Source: an uncultured Asticcacaulis sp. (lineage in GTDB: Bacteria > Pseudomonadota > Alphaproteobacteria > Caulobacterales > Caulobacteraceae). Taken from it: a stretch of 36,759 bases of DNA. The stretch covers positions 1 through 36,759 of the forward strand of contig CAKZJB010000061.1 in the NCBI GenBank assembly GCA_936940865.1. The letters run 5' to 3'. The notes under the pieces were generated by a model. It made no database searches. It worked only from the letters and a program-made list of their open reading frames with translations, and was not told the DNA's origin. Shown piece by piece: positions 16,872 through 24,590 of the stretch (its first letter is position 1; every line of letters starts with the position of its first letter). A program made the position numbers and the translations under genes.

Positions 16872-16887
16872 TCAATCGCTCGATTGA
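16872..16887. promoter_or_regulatory. 16-bp inverted repeat upstream of ric
   Basis: TCAATCG and CGATTGA are perfect complements around CT. The site ends 81 bases before the ric/ytfE start, possibly in its 5' leader or promoter. It does not match the FNR consensus. It could be an operator for another regulator such as an NsrR- or NorR-like protein, but neither consensus was clearly recognised. Confidence 0.35.
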
Positions 16888-16968
16888 ATTTCATCGTGCG
16901 CCCGATTGACTGCCGTGGATGACGCTCCCCGCCACGCGGCCTAAGACGCGGGTCGAAGGAGTTCCCAA

Positions 16969-17640
16969 ATGACCACGGAAGACCAGCTTGTAAGGGATAT
17001 CGCCGTAGAGGTGCCCGGAGCCACCGCCGTTTTTCGGCGCCACAAGATCGATTTTTGCTGCAAGGGCGGCGTGCCGCTGTCTGAAGCCGCCGCCACCCGC
17101 GGCGTCGACGTCAATTCGTTGATCGCAGAGCTGTCGGGCCTGCGGGGGGAAGCGGTGGAGGCGCCGAGCGAAACCCCGGACCTCATTGCCTACATTCTGG
17201 AGCGTTATCATGAGGTTCACCGGCGGGAGTTTCCGGAGGCCATCCGCATGGCGCGGCGCGTCGAAGCGGTCCACCGCGACAGCCCCGATTGCCCGCAAGG
17301 CCTGGGTGACCTGCTGGCCGTCATGGCTCATGAACTCGACGAGCATCAGGCCAGGGAGGAGGCGGTCCTGTTCCCGGCCATGCTGAACGGGGCGCCCTTC
17401 GACCTGTCCTTTCCCATCCGGCGCATGCTGATGGAACACGACGACCTGGGCGACCAGCTGGAGACATTGGGCAAGCTGACGACCGATTTCTTGCCGCCGC
17501 CCGGTGCCTGCACGACCTGGCGGGCGCTTTATGCGGCCTGCCAGAAGCTCGACACCGACCTGCGCATGCACATGCACCTGGAAAACAACGTCCTGTTTCC
17601 GCGCTTCTCCGGCAACCTTGCCGGGGATGCCAGGGACTGA
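16969..17640 (+). CDS. ytfE: Iron-sulfur cluster repair di-iron protein (RIC/YtfE/DnrN)
   Basis: A 223-residue RIC protein that helps restore iron-sulfur clusters after nitric oxide or oxidative damage. The N-terminal ScdA-type domain shows FCCKGG (Cys30, Cys31). The hemerythrin-like domain has His81/His84 in YHEVHRREF, MAHELDEHQAREEAVLFP, MEHDDLG and HMHLENNVLFPRF. These supply the histidines and glutamates of the di-iron site, with His84 at the E. coli YtfE position. The ribosome site GAAGGA precedes ATG 16969 by 8 nt. It is followed by moaB after 4 nt. The setting next to nitrate reductase fits protection from NO derived from nitrite. Confidence 0.95.
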   Translation: MTTEDQLVRDIAVEVPGATAVFRRHKIDFCCKGGVPLSEAAATRGVDVNSLIAELSGLRGEAVEAPSETPDLIAYILERYHEVHRREFPEAIRMARRVEAVHRDSPDCPQGLGDLLAVMAHELDEHQAREEAVLFPAMLNGAPFDLSFPIRRMLMEHDDLGDQLETLGKLTTDFLPPPGACTTWRALYAACQKLDTDLRMHMHLENNVLFPRFSGNLAGDARD

Positions 17641-17644
17641 GACC

Positions 17645-18181
17645 ATGGCCGGCATCAACACCGACCTGCCGTTTCATCCGCTCAACATCGCGGTCCTGAC
17701 GGTTTCGGACACGCGGACGCGGGACACCGACACATCGGGCGCCCTGCTCTGCGACCGTCTCCAGGCGGCCGGCCATGCGCTGGCGGCGCGGGCGATCGCG
17801 ACGGATGACATCGACGCAATCCAGACCCGGGTCAAGGCCTGGGTGGCCGACCCGGGCATCGATGTCATCCTGACCACGGGCGGCACCGGCTTCGCCCCGC
17901 GCGACGTCACCCCGGAAGCCATCCGCCCGCTGTTCCGGCGCGAGATGGAAGGCTTCGGCGCCGTCTTCCATCATGCCAGCCTTACGACCGTCGGCGTCGC
18001 GACGCTGCAGTCACGCGCCTTCGCCGGTCAGGCGGAAGACACCTTCGTCTTCTGCCTGCCGGGATCCACCGGCGCGTGCCGGGACGGATGGGACCTCGTG
18101 CTCGCCCTTGAACTCGACAGCCGGTTTCGCCCGTGCTCGCTCGTCGGCCAGATCCCGCGCTTTCGCGGCATTTGCCCGTAA
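17645..18181 (+). CDS. moaB: Molybdenum cofactor protein B (MoaB/MogA family)
   Basis: A 178-residue MoaB/MogA-fold protein that adenylylates molybdopterin or assists molybdate insertion. The nucleotide/pterin-binding motif TTGGTGFAPRDVTPEA and the second conserved loop LPGSTGACRDGWD are intact. I chose ATG at 17645, 4 nt after the ric stop, with an AGGGA-like site upstream; the open frame from 17504 overlaps ric and is not needed. The two genes form a small operon. It supplies cofactor capacity for NarG in parallel with moaA; the remaining moa/moe genes are not in the window. Confidence 0.93.
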   Translation: MAGINTDLPFHPLNIAVLTVSDTRTRDTDTSGALLCDRLQAAGHALAARAIATDDIDAIQTRVKAWVADPGIDVILTTGGTGFAPRDVTPEAIRPLFRREMEGFGAVFHHASLTTVGVATLQSRAFAGQAEDTFVFCLPGSTGACRDGWDLVLALELDSRFRPCSLVGQIPRFRGICP

Positions 18182-18254
18182 CTTTTCGCTCTGGCCGATG
18201 TCCTGGTTTCCGGACACTCCGCCGGTCGCGTCGCGCTTTGTGTTGCAAAAAATC

Positions 18255-18296
18255 CTCACTCAATGTGAGCGATAACAAACAGTCTGAGTGTTTTTT
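18255..18296. promoter_or_regulatory. Nested inverted repeats with T-run and LacI-like operator
   Basis: CACTCA (18257-18262) pairs with TGAGTG (18285-18290), followed directly by TTTTTT. Inside it CTCAC pairs with GTGAG (18255-18259 and 18265-18269). TGTGAGCGATAACA (18264-18277) matches a LacI-family operator pattern TGTTAGCGCTAACA at 12 of 14 positions and resembles lac operator halves. The element sits 90-130 bases ahead of the receptor gene. It may be the operator of the receptor promoter, a weak terminator of ric-moaB, or both. Confidence 0.45.
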
Positions 18297-18385
18297 CGCC
18301 CTGCCCGTTTTTGTCATTGAACGCGGACCTGGACCCTGGGCCCGCGGGACAAAAACAGGGACTTTTAGGGTTGAGGAAACACGCA

Positions 18386-21232
18386 ATGAAACACTCGAAC
18401 TTGCGCCGCTCCCAGGCGGCGCTCTATCTGGGCGCGTCCATTTCGGCGCTGGCCCTGGCCGTGACGGCAGGCGCCGCCGCGGCCCAGCAGACGCAGGCAT
18501 CGGACAGCCAGGTGGTTGTCGTCACCGGCATCCGCGGATCGCTGCAAAAGGCGATGACCGTCAAGAAGAAGGCCGTGGGCGTCGTCGACGCCATCTCGTC
18601 GGAAGACATCGGCAAGTTCCCGGACTCGAACCTGGCCGCCGCCGTGCAGCGCATTCCGGGCATCACCATCAGCCGGACCTCGACCGGCAAGGCGTCGCAG
18701 GTCACGATCCGCGGCTTCGGCCCCAGCTTCAACGAAACCCTTCTCGACGGCCGCCAGGCGTCCGCCGGCAACGGCAACCGCAGCTTCGACTTCAGCGGCG
18801 TCGGCGCGGACTTCGTCGGCGAAGTCGACGTGCTGAAGACACCCGATGCCTCGCTGTCGTCCGGCGCCATCGGCGCCACGATCAACATCAAGTACCCCAA
18901 GCCGATGGATCGTCCCGGCTTCCACTTCGCGGCGACGGTATCGGCGAACGAGAACGACAAGTCCGGCAAGTCGTCGCCCAACGGCGGCGTGCTGATTTCC
19001 AACACCTTTGCCGGCGGCAAGTTCGGCGTCCTGGCCGACATCGCCTATTCCGACCTGAAAACACAGACCAACCACGTGCAGAACCAGGGCTGGGGCGGCT
19101 TCCTGCTGGCGCCGTCGCAACTGGCCGGCGCGGCGCCCGGCGCTTCGACGACCGGGTCGATCCCGGCCTGGTTCACACAGGACTATGGCGTCTTCCAGGA
19201 GACCAATGACGAGCACCGCGTCGACGGCCGCCTGGTCTTCCAGTGGCGCCCGGACGACAACTGGCTGATCACGCTGAACGACGACTATTCGCGCAACTGG
19301 TCGACGGCCCACCAGTACGGCTACGCCATCTGGTTCAACAGCGGCTCGCTGCGGAACGTCACCCAGACGTCCGACGGCACGATCTCGAACTTCACCCAGG
19401 CGAACTCGCCGACCGATATCGACAGCAACACCAACTATACGCACTACCGCAACAACGAGATCGGCCTGAACGTCAAGTGGACGGTCAACGACAAGCTGAA
19501 ACTGGAATTCGACACCGACAACGCCCAGTCCTGGCGCAACCCGAACGGTGAACTCGACGGCATCGGCGGCGATATCGGCTATGGCGGTCCGCTGACCAAC
19601 AATACGGGCGTCGCCGGCGTCGGCGACGGCATGGTGCCGTATACGACCGAATATGGCCCGAACAACAACCATGCCCGCTTCGGCGATCCGACGATCCTGG
19701 GCTCGCACGTCGTCGTCATCACCAGCCAGCGCAATCACGACACGGTCAACCAGACCAAGTTCCTGGGCACCTGGGACGAAGACACCCTGCACCTGAAGTT
19801 CGGCGCGCATTATGTCGACGAATCCCAGGACATGGCCAATTACGGCGACTTCGACAACGGCAACTGGCAGTCCTATGCCGGCTACGGTCCGGCGTCCGGC
19901 AGCAATGTCGCCAATTCGCCCCTGCCCCATTCGGGCGGCGTCATGATCCCGGCCAAATACATTACCGGCTCGTTCAGCACCTCGAACTTCATCCGCGGCT
20001 GGAACGGCAACGGCAACCTGCCCGCGACGATCCCGATGTTCGACGACCTGGGCGTGTTCAACTACCTGCAAAGCGTCGATCCGGCGTGCTCGGGCGGCTG
20101 CGATCCGCAAACCAGCGGACCGTTCAAGATCGAACTGAGCACCGGCAGCGTTCAGCGCGTCGAAGAAAAGACGATGGCGGCCTTCATCTCGCTCGACACG
20201 GAGCTGCAACTGGCCGGCCGGCCGTTGGCGGTCAACCTGGGCGTTCGCGACGAAGACACGCACGTCCTTTCGCAGGGCATCGGCAAGCTGCCGGTCAGCA
20301 TGGCGATCCAGCCGCACGACCCGACGGCCTTCGACCTGACCTATACGCCGACCCAGACCCTGTCGGTGAAGAACCATTACCGGTACATGCTGCCGAACAT
20401 CGACCTGAACTATGCGCTGACCGACGACATCAAGCTGCGCTTCGACGCCTCGCGCACCCTGACCCGCCCGGGTCTGAGCGCCATGACGCCGGACCTCAAT
20501 GTCGGCCAGGGCCAGCGCATCAATGCGCTGACCGCCAGCGGCGGCAATCCGCTGCTGTTGCCCTACCTTTCGGACAACCTCGATATCGGCGCCGAATGGT
20601 ACTACGACAAGATGTCCTACCTGGCGTTCGACGCCTTCACCAAGGACGTCACGAACTTCATCGTGACCAAGACGGTGACCCAGTCAATCAACGGTACGAT
20701 CGATCCGACGACGAACAAGCTGGCGCAATTCGCGCTCTCGACATCGGTCAACGGACCTTCGGCGCAGGTGCGCGGCCTTGAAGTCGCGTGGCAACATCTG
20801 TTCGGCGAAACGGGCTTCGGCGTGCAGGCGAATGCGACCTTCGTCGATACCGACAAGCCCTACGACGCGCACGACCTGACGACCTCGGGCTTCGCCGTTA
20901 CGGGCCTGGCGAATTCGGCCAACCTGGTGGCCTTCTACGACAAGAGGGGCTTCCAGGCCCGTATCGCGGTCAACTGGCGCGACGAATATCTCGACCACTT
21001 CGGCCAGACCCAGAACGTGTCGCAGTTCGGCACGGAGCCGACCTTCGTGAATTCGAGCACGAACGTCGACGTCTCGACCAGCTACGACATCAACAAGCAC
21101 TTCACGGTTTATCTGGAAGGCCTGAACCTGACCAACCAGACCCTGACCTCGCATGGCCGCTTCAAGGACCAGATCCTCGATCTATACGACTACGGCCAGC
21201 GTTGGACGCTTGGCGTCCGCTACCACTATTAA
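18386..21232 (+). CDS. TonB-dependent receptor without STN domain
   Basis: A 948-residue outer-membrane receptor of the Xanthomonas/Caulobacter-type TonB-dependent family that imports large or scarce substrates with TonB energy. The signal peptide is about residues 1-36 (hydrophobic stretch, then AAAAQQ). A TonB-box-like VVVTGIR follows. The plug carries EDIGKFPDSNLAAAVQRIPG and VTIRGFGPSFNETLLDGR, and a 22-strand barrel ends in an aromatic residue (VRYHY). No STN domain is present, so it does not signal to the FecR next door in the usual way. ATG at 18386 has GAGGA about 8 nt upstream. The LacI-like element upstream suggests sugar control. It converges on the second halogenase gene across a strong hairpin. 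Confidence 0.93.
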   Translation: MKHSNLRRSQAALYLGASISALALAVTAGAAAAQQTQASDSQVVVVTGIRGSLQKAMTVKKKAVGVVDAISSEDIGKFPDSNLAAAVQRIPGITISRTSTGKASQVTIRGFGPSFNETLLDGRQASAGNGNRSFDFSGVGADFVGEVDVLKTPDASLSSGAIGATINIKYPKPMDRPGFHFAATVSANENDKSGKSSPNGGVLISNTFAGGKFGVLADIAYSDLKTQTNHVQNQGWGGFLLAPSQLAGAAPGASTTGSIPAWFTQDYGVFQETNDEHRVDGRLVFQWRPDDNWLITLNDDYSRNWSTAHQYGYAIWFNSGSLRNVTQTSDGTISNFTQANSPTDIDSNTNYTHYRNNEIGLNVKWTVNDKLKLEFDTDNAQSWRNPNGELDGIGGDIGYGGPLTNNTGVAGVGDGMVPYTTEYGPNNNHARFGDPTILGSHVVVITSQRNHDTVNQTKFLGTWDEDTLHLKFGAHYVDESQDMANYGDFDNGNWQSYAGYGPASGSNVANSPLPHSGGVMIPAKYITGSFSTSNFIRGWNGNGNLPATIPMFDDLGVFNYLQSVDPACSGGCDPQTSGPFKIELSTGSVQRVEEKTMAAFISLDTELQLAGRPLAVNLGVRDEDTHVLSQGIGKLPVSMAIQPHDPTAFDLTYTPTQTLSVKNHYRYMLPNIDLNYALTDDIKLRFDASRTLTRPGLSAMTPDLNVGQGQRINALTASGGNPLLLPYLSDNLDIGAEWYYDKMSYLAFDAFTKDVTNFIVTKTVTQSINGTIDPTTNKLAQFALSTSVNGPSAQVRGLEVAWQHLFGETGFGVQANATFVDTDKPYDAHDLTTSGFAVTGLANSANLVAFYDKRGFQARIAVNWRDEYLDHFGQTQNVSQFGTEPTFVNSSTNVDVSTSYDINKHFTVYLEGLNLTNQTLTSHGRFKDQILDLYDYGQRWTLGVRYHY

Positions 21233-21234
21233 AA

Positions 21235-21273
21235 CGAAGGCCGGGGCTGTCATTCCCTCAGCCCCGGCCTTCG
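21235..21273. terminator. Bidirectional terminator hairpin between receptor and halogenase
   Basis: A perfect 15-bp GC-rich stem (CGAAGGCCGGGGCTG at 21235-21249 with its complement at 21259-21273) has a 9-base loop. It begins 3 bases after the receptor stop. Read on the minus strand the hairpin is followed by TTTTAATA, which fits a Rho-independent terminator for the minus-strand halogenase operon. On the plus strand no T-run follows. Confidence 0.8.
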
Positions 21274-21375
21274 CTCCTGCATACTTCCGGCGCGCTCTAT
21301 TGGCGCCAATGTTTTTCCCTTTTCTGTACTTCCCTGGTGCGACTGGAGGCCGTCTCCCTGGCGGCCTCCCCTTTT

Positions 21376-22875
21376 TTATGGCGCGCAGATTCGCGCGACA
21401 AATCCCGCATGGTCGGGCATGGCGTAGGCGCAGGCGCGGACCACGCTTCGGAGTTCGTCGAGCGCCCGGGATATCTGCTCCGGCGTCAGCCTGTCGGCCA
21501 TGGGATCGTGGCGGCGCGGGGCGATCCCCTGCCCCGTCATGACGTAAAGCCAGCTTTGCACCGGAAAGAGTTCCTGCGCTTCGGACGCGATGCGTCCATA
21601 GCCGCGGAAGAGATCGAGTCTCTCCCTCAGGCTGTCGGGCAACGGCAAGTCGCGGCAGTATCGCCAGAGCGCTTCGCCGCGTTCGGTGAATGCGTAATGC
21701 AACAGCAGGAAATCGCGAATCCGCTCGTATTCGGCACGGATGATGCGGTTGTACCGCGCGGTATCGGCCGGTTCGAAATCGCGGTCGGGAAGATGCGTCA
21801 GCAGAAGCGCGATGCCGCGGTGGACCAGGTGGATGCTGGTCGATTCCAGCGGCTCGAGAAAGCCGCTGGCCAGGCCCAGGGCGACGCAATTCTTTTCCCA
21901 CGCACGCTTGCGGCGGCCCGCGGTGAAACGCAGGGCCAGCGGATCGGCCAGCGATCCGCCCTCGATATTCGCCAGCAGGACCTCGCGCGCCCGCTCGTCC
22001 GAGGTGAAGGCGCTGGAATAGACATAGCCGTTGCCGGTGCGGTGCTGCAGCGGGATGCGCCACTGCCAGCCGGCTTCCATTGCGGTCGCGGCCGTGAGCG
22101 ATGGCAGGCTTGCCAGCCGCGGCGACGGCACGGCCAGGGCGCGGTCGCACGGCAGCCAGCGCGTCCAGTCGTCGTAACCGGTCTTCAGCGCGCCTTCGGT
22201 CAGCAGCCCGCGAAAGCCGCTGCAATCGATGAACAGGTCGCCGGCGACGCACTCTCCGCTGTCGAGCACGACATGATCGATGAACCCGTTATCGGCTTTC
22301 AGGACAGTGTCGGCCACCCGGCCCTCGGTGCGGACGACCGCGCGCTGTTCGGCATAGGTGCGCAGGTAGCGGGCAAACAGTGCCGCGTCGAAGTGCAGGG
22401 CGTAGGTGATGCCTTCGAGCGGCGAATGCCGCTTCTGCACCGGCCGCATGAAGCGCGCCTTCGCACCGGCCGCCGCCATCAGCGAATAGTCTTCCAGCCG
22501 GCCGGGACGCCGGCCCTTAAGCCACCAGGCGTGGAAGGGCACGCCGTCCATGTCGTAGCCGGCCTGGCCGAACGGATGGACATAGCGCGCGCCGTCCTTG
22601 GTCCAGTCGCGGAATTCGATGCCGAGCTTGAAAGTCGCCTTGGTCGCGCGGATCAGTTCGTCCTCGTCGATGCCGAGGCCGCGGATGAACTGCATGATCG
22701 GCGGAATGGTCGCCTCGCCGACCCCGACCGTGCCGATCTCGGCCGACTCTATCAGCCGGATCGACAGCCCCAGGGGCCTGAGGAAATGCGCCAGGCTGGC
22801 GGCCGCCATCCAGCCGGCGGTGCCGCCGCCGACGATGACGATGCTGCGAAGCCTGCGGTCGGATGTTACGCCCAT
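21376..22875 (-). CDS. Flavin-dependent (tryptophan-type) halogenase, copy 1
   Basis: A 499-residue FAD-dependent halogenase-family protein. The FAD-binding GGGTAGWM (residues 16-23), the halogenase tryptophan motif in GWQWRIPLQHR (WxWxIP intact), the catalytic lysine candidate Lys83 (TFKLG, like PrnA Lys79) and the FLEPLESTSIH segment with the second active-site acid are all present. Relatives near TonB receptors in Xanthomonas act on indole-like substrates in vitro, but their natural substrate is unknown. A flavin reductase partner is not encoded here. ATG at 22875 is 7 nt after the cupin stop; a GTG at 22890 is a possible alternative and neither has a good ribosome site. It is the last gene of a six-gene operon. 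Confidence 0.88.
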   Translation of the reverse strand: MGVTSDRRLRSIVIVGGGTAGWMAAASLAHFLRPLGLSIRLIESAEIGTVGVGEATIPPIMQFIRGLGIDEDELIRATKATFKLGIEFRDWTKDGARYVHPFGQAGYDMDGVPFHAWWLKGRRPGRLEDYSLMAAAGAKARFMRPVQKRHSPLEGITYALHFDAALFARYLRTYAEQRAVVRTEGRVADTVLKADNGFIDHVVLDSGECVAGDLFIDCSGFRGLLTEGALKTGYDDWTRWLPCDRALAVPSPRLASLPSLTAATAMEAGWQWRIPLQHRTGNGYVYSSAFTSDERAREVLLANIEGGSLADPLALRFTAGRRKRAWEKNCVALGLASGFLEPLESTSIHLVHRGIALLLTHLPDRDFEPADTARYNRIIRAEYERIRDFLLLHYAFTERGEALWRYCRDLPLPDSLRERLDLFRGYGRIASEAQELFPVQSWLYVMTGQGIAPRRHDPMADRLTPEQISRALDELRSVVRACAYAMPDHAGFVARICAP

Positions 22876-22882
22876 CGGGGGA

Positions 22883-23878
22883 TCACCCACCGCGCAGCAG
22901 GTGCATGACCCGGGCGCGCAGCTTGCCGTAATTGGTCTTCAAGGGACCGAGAAGGCCATGCTGGTCCTCCGGCACATGGGCCAAAGGATGACCGCCCGTA
23001 CGAAAGACGTAGTGATCGAAAAAGGCACGCCAGGCGGTGCGCTCGGCCTCCGGCCGCTCGGAGATGGCGATCATGGCCAGAAGCATGGCGGTATAGGGTG
23101 CGTCCGGACCGGCGGCGAATCCGTCCCACCAGTAGTTGACGAGGCCGTTGACCCGCGCCGTAGCCTCGACCTGATGCCACCACAGCTTGGGCAGGTAGAG
23201 CGCATCGCCGGGTTCGAGTTCGGCGGTCAGGGCCTGATTCCGTATGCGTTCGAATTGCGGAAACCGTTTTGGATCGCGCGGCAGCGACGCCGCCAGGCTG
23301 ACGGGCTGGCCCGCCATGGTGTTATCGATCGGGCCGACGTAGAGCTTCGCGATCAGACCGGGGGCATAGAGGGTGAAACGCCGGCAGCCGGCGATGACGC
23401 ACGCCAGGTTATCGAGCGTGTCGTAGTGCGAAGACACGTTCGACTCGTTGCCGAGCCAGATTCGCCCGCTCCCCGGCGGTGCGAACGGCATCGGGTTTTG
23501 CGCGCTGAAGCCGGGGAGGAAGTCGTCCGCCGGAACCGATCCGGCGTAGACAGTCTTGTCTTCCAGGCCATCGACGATCGCGCCGATGGCGTCGCCGAAA
23601 CGCATTGGCCGCCGTTCGAAATTGAAGCCCTTCAGGTCATCGCCGTAATAGTATTTGCCGGCGATCGACCTGTCGCCGACAAAGGCGTCCATGCGGCCGC
23701 CATTGTCGAAGGCCAGCAGATAGTCGCGCAATGCCCGCGGCGACCGCCCCGCCGTCACGGCCGGCCAGTCTGCGACGAGGCCCCTCAGGACAACCGGCTG
23801 GCAAGGCAGGCAGACATCGCGGCGGAAGGCTTCCGGGTCGAGGACGCTGCGCCCGATGATTTCCTGGACGGCCGGCAT
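22883..23878 (-). CDS. Cupin-8/JmjC-like Fe(II) oxygenase-fold protein
   Basis: A 331-residue protein with a JmjC/FIH-like cupin fold. The metal-binding facial triad is intact: His151 and Asp153 in SSHYDTLDN and His235 in LWWHQVEAT. GDALYLPKLWWHQVE is the typical second half of the fold. A 2-oxoglutarate-dependent hydroxylase is likely, acting on a protein, peptide or small molecule; the substrate is unknown. Such proteins recur beside SapC and halogenase genes in carbohydrate/TonB loci of gammaproteobacteria and Caulobacterales. It starts at ATG 23878, overlapping the sapC-like stop by one base, and it ends just before the halogenase. No signal peptide was seen. Confidence 0.85.
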   Translation of the reverse strand: MPAVQEIIGRSVLDPEAFRRDVCLPCQPVVLRGLVADWPAVTAGRSPRALRDYLLAFDNGGRMDAFVGDRSIAGKYYYGDDLKGFNFERRPMRFGDAIGAIVDGLEDKTVYAGSVPADDFLPGFSAQNPMPFAPPGSGRIWLGNESNVSSHYDTLDNLACVIAGCRRFTLYAPGLIAKLYVGPIDNTMAGQPVSLAASLPRDPKRFPQFERIRNQALTAELEPGDALYLPKLWWHQVEATARVNGLVNYWWDGFAAGPDAPYTAMLLAMIAISERPEAERTAWRAFFDHYVFRTGGHPLAHVPEDQHGLLGPLKTNYGKLRARVMHLLRGG

Positions 23879-24573
23879 CAGGCCTCGAGCAGTTTCAGAT
23901 TCTTGCGCCGGGCCAGCACCGGCACCTGCTTCAGCGAGGCGATCATCAGATAGATCAGTTGCAGGTAGCCCTTGCGGAACAGGTCGACGACCGCGTCATC
24001 CGGCAGGGCGCGTAAAGCGTCCTGGTCGATGGTGTAGAGACCCTCGGTGATGCGGCGGGTGCCGTCGTCGAAAGCCAGGTCGATCGTCACCGTTTCCACC
24101 AGCTTCAGGCTCAGCAGGGTCTCAAGGAAGCGTTTGGTCCGCTCCAGGCCCGGCTTGAGTTCGCGGAACGCCGCCATGACGCCCTGGAGGTAGGCGGTGG
24201 GCGCGCCGGTCTCATCGAACAGGGCCTCGCCGTCGTTCCGGCTGACGCGCGGGCTGTCGAGATCGATCGCCAACTCGTCGCCGGCGGCGAAGAAGGGCGC
24301 GCGCCGGAGGCTGAGGGGTCTGTAGGCGTCGAAACCCCTGGCCTCATCCAGGAACAGGTTTTCCCGGTCGTCGAAGCCCAGCATGGCGCCGGCATAGAAG
24401 GCGCCCGTTTCGGCATCCTTTGACAGCAGGATCGGATAGTGGACCGCCAGCAGGGCAAATTCGCCCACCACGACCGGCACGAAACGCTGGTCGTCGCCGA
24501 AGCGCGCGGAGGCCTTTGCGCGCACGCGAACATCCTTATGGGCCTCGGTGTTCAGAACGACGATGTTGGTCAC
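23878..24573 (-). CDS. SapC-family protein
   Basis: A 231-residue SapC-family protein, recognised by the central part VVGEFALLAVHYPILLSKD and AFYAGAMLGFDDRENLF and the C-terminal FRKGYLQLIYLMIASL. The family name comes from a Campylobacter surface-array locus, but the role in proteobacterial TonB loci is not known. It lacks a signal peptide. The start is GTG at 24573 (MTNIVVLN once initiated); AAGGA lies about 11 nt upstream, overlapping the region of the halogenase stop. It sits between the first halogenase and the cupin gene, with a 17-nt gap upstream and a 1-nt overlap downstream, so it is translated as part of the operon. Confidence 0.88.
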   Translation of the reverse strand: MTNIVVLNTEAHKDVRVRAKASARFGDDQRFVPVVVGEFALLAVHYPILLSKDAETGAFYAGAMLGFDDRENLFLDEARGFDAYRPLSLRRAPFFAAGDELAIDLDSPRVSRNDGEALFDETGAPTAYLQGVMAAFRELKPGLERTKRFLETLLSLKLVETVTIDLAFDDGTRRITEGLYTIDQDALRALPDDAVVDLFRKGYLQLIYLMIASLKQVPVLARRKNLKLLEA

Positions 24574-24590
24574 GGCGTATCTTGTCCTTG

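Noticed and set aside
18365-20377. Open frame of about 670 codons on the minus strand across the first receptor
   Set aside because: It is antisense to a clear TonB receptor. Composition is typical of a GC-driven shadow frame.
20788-22908. Plus-strand frame of about 700 codons through the receptor end and halogenase copy 1
   Set aside because: It crosses a terminator hairpin and runs antisense to an intact halogenase. No domain is visible.
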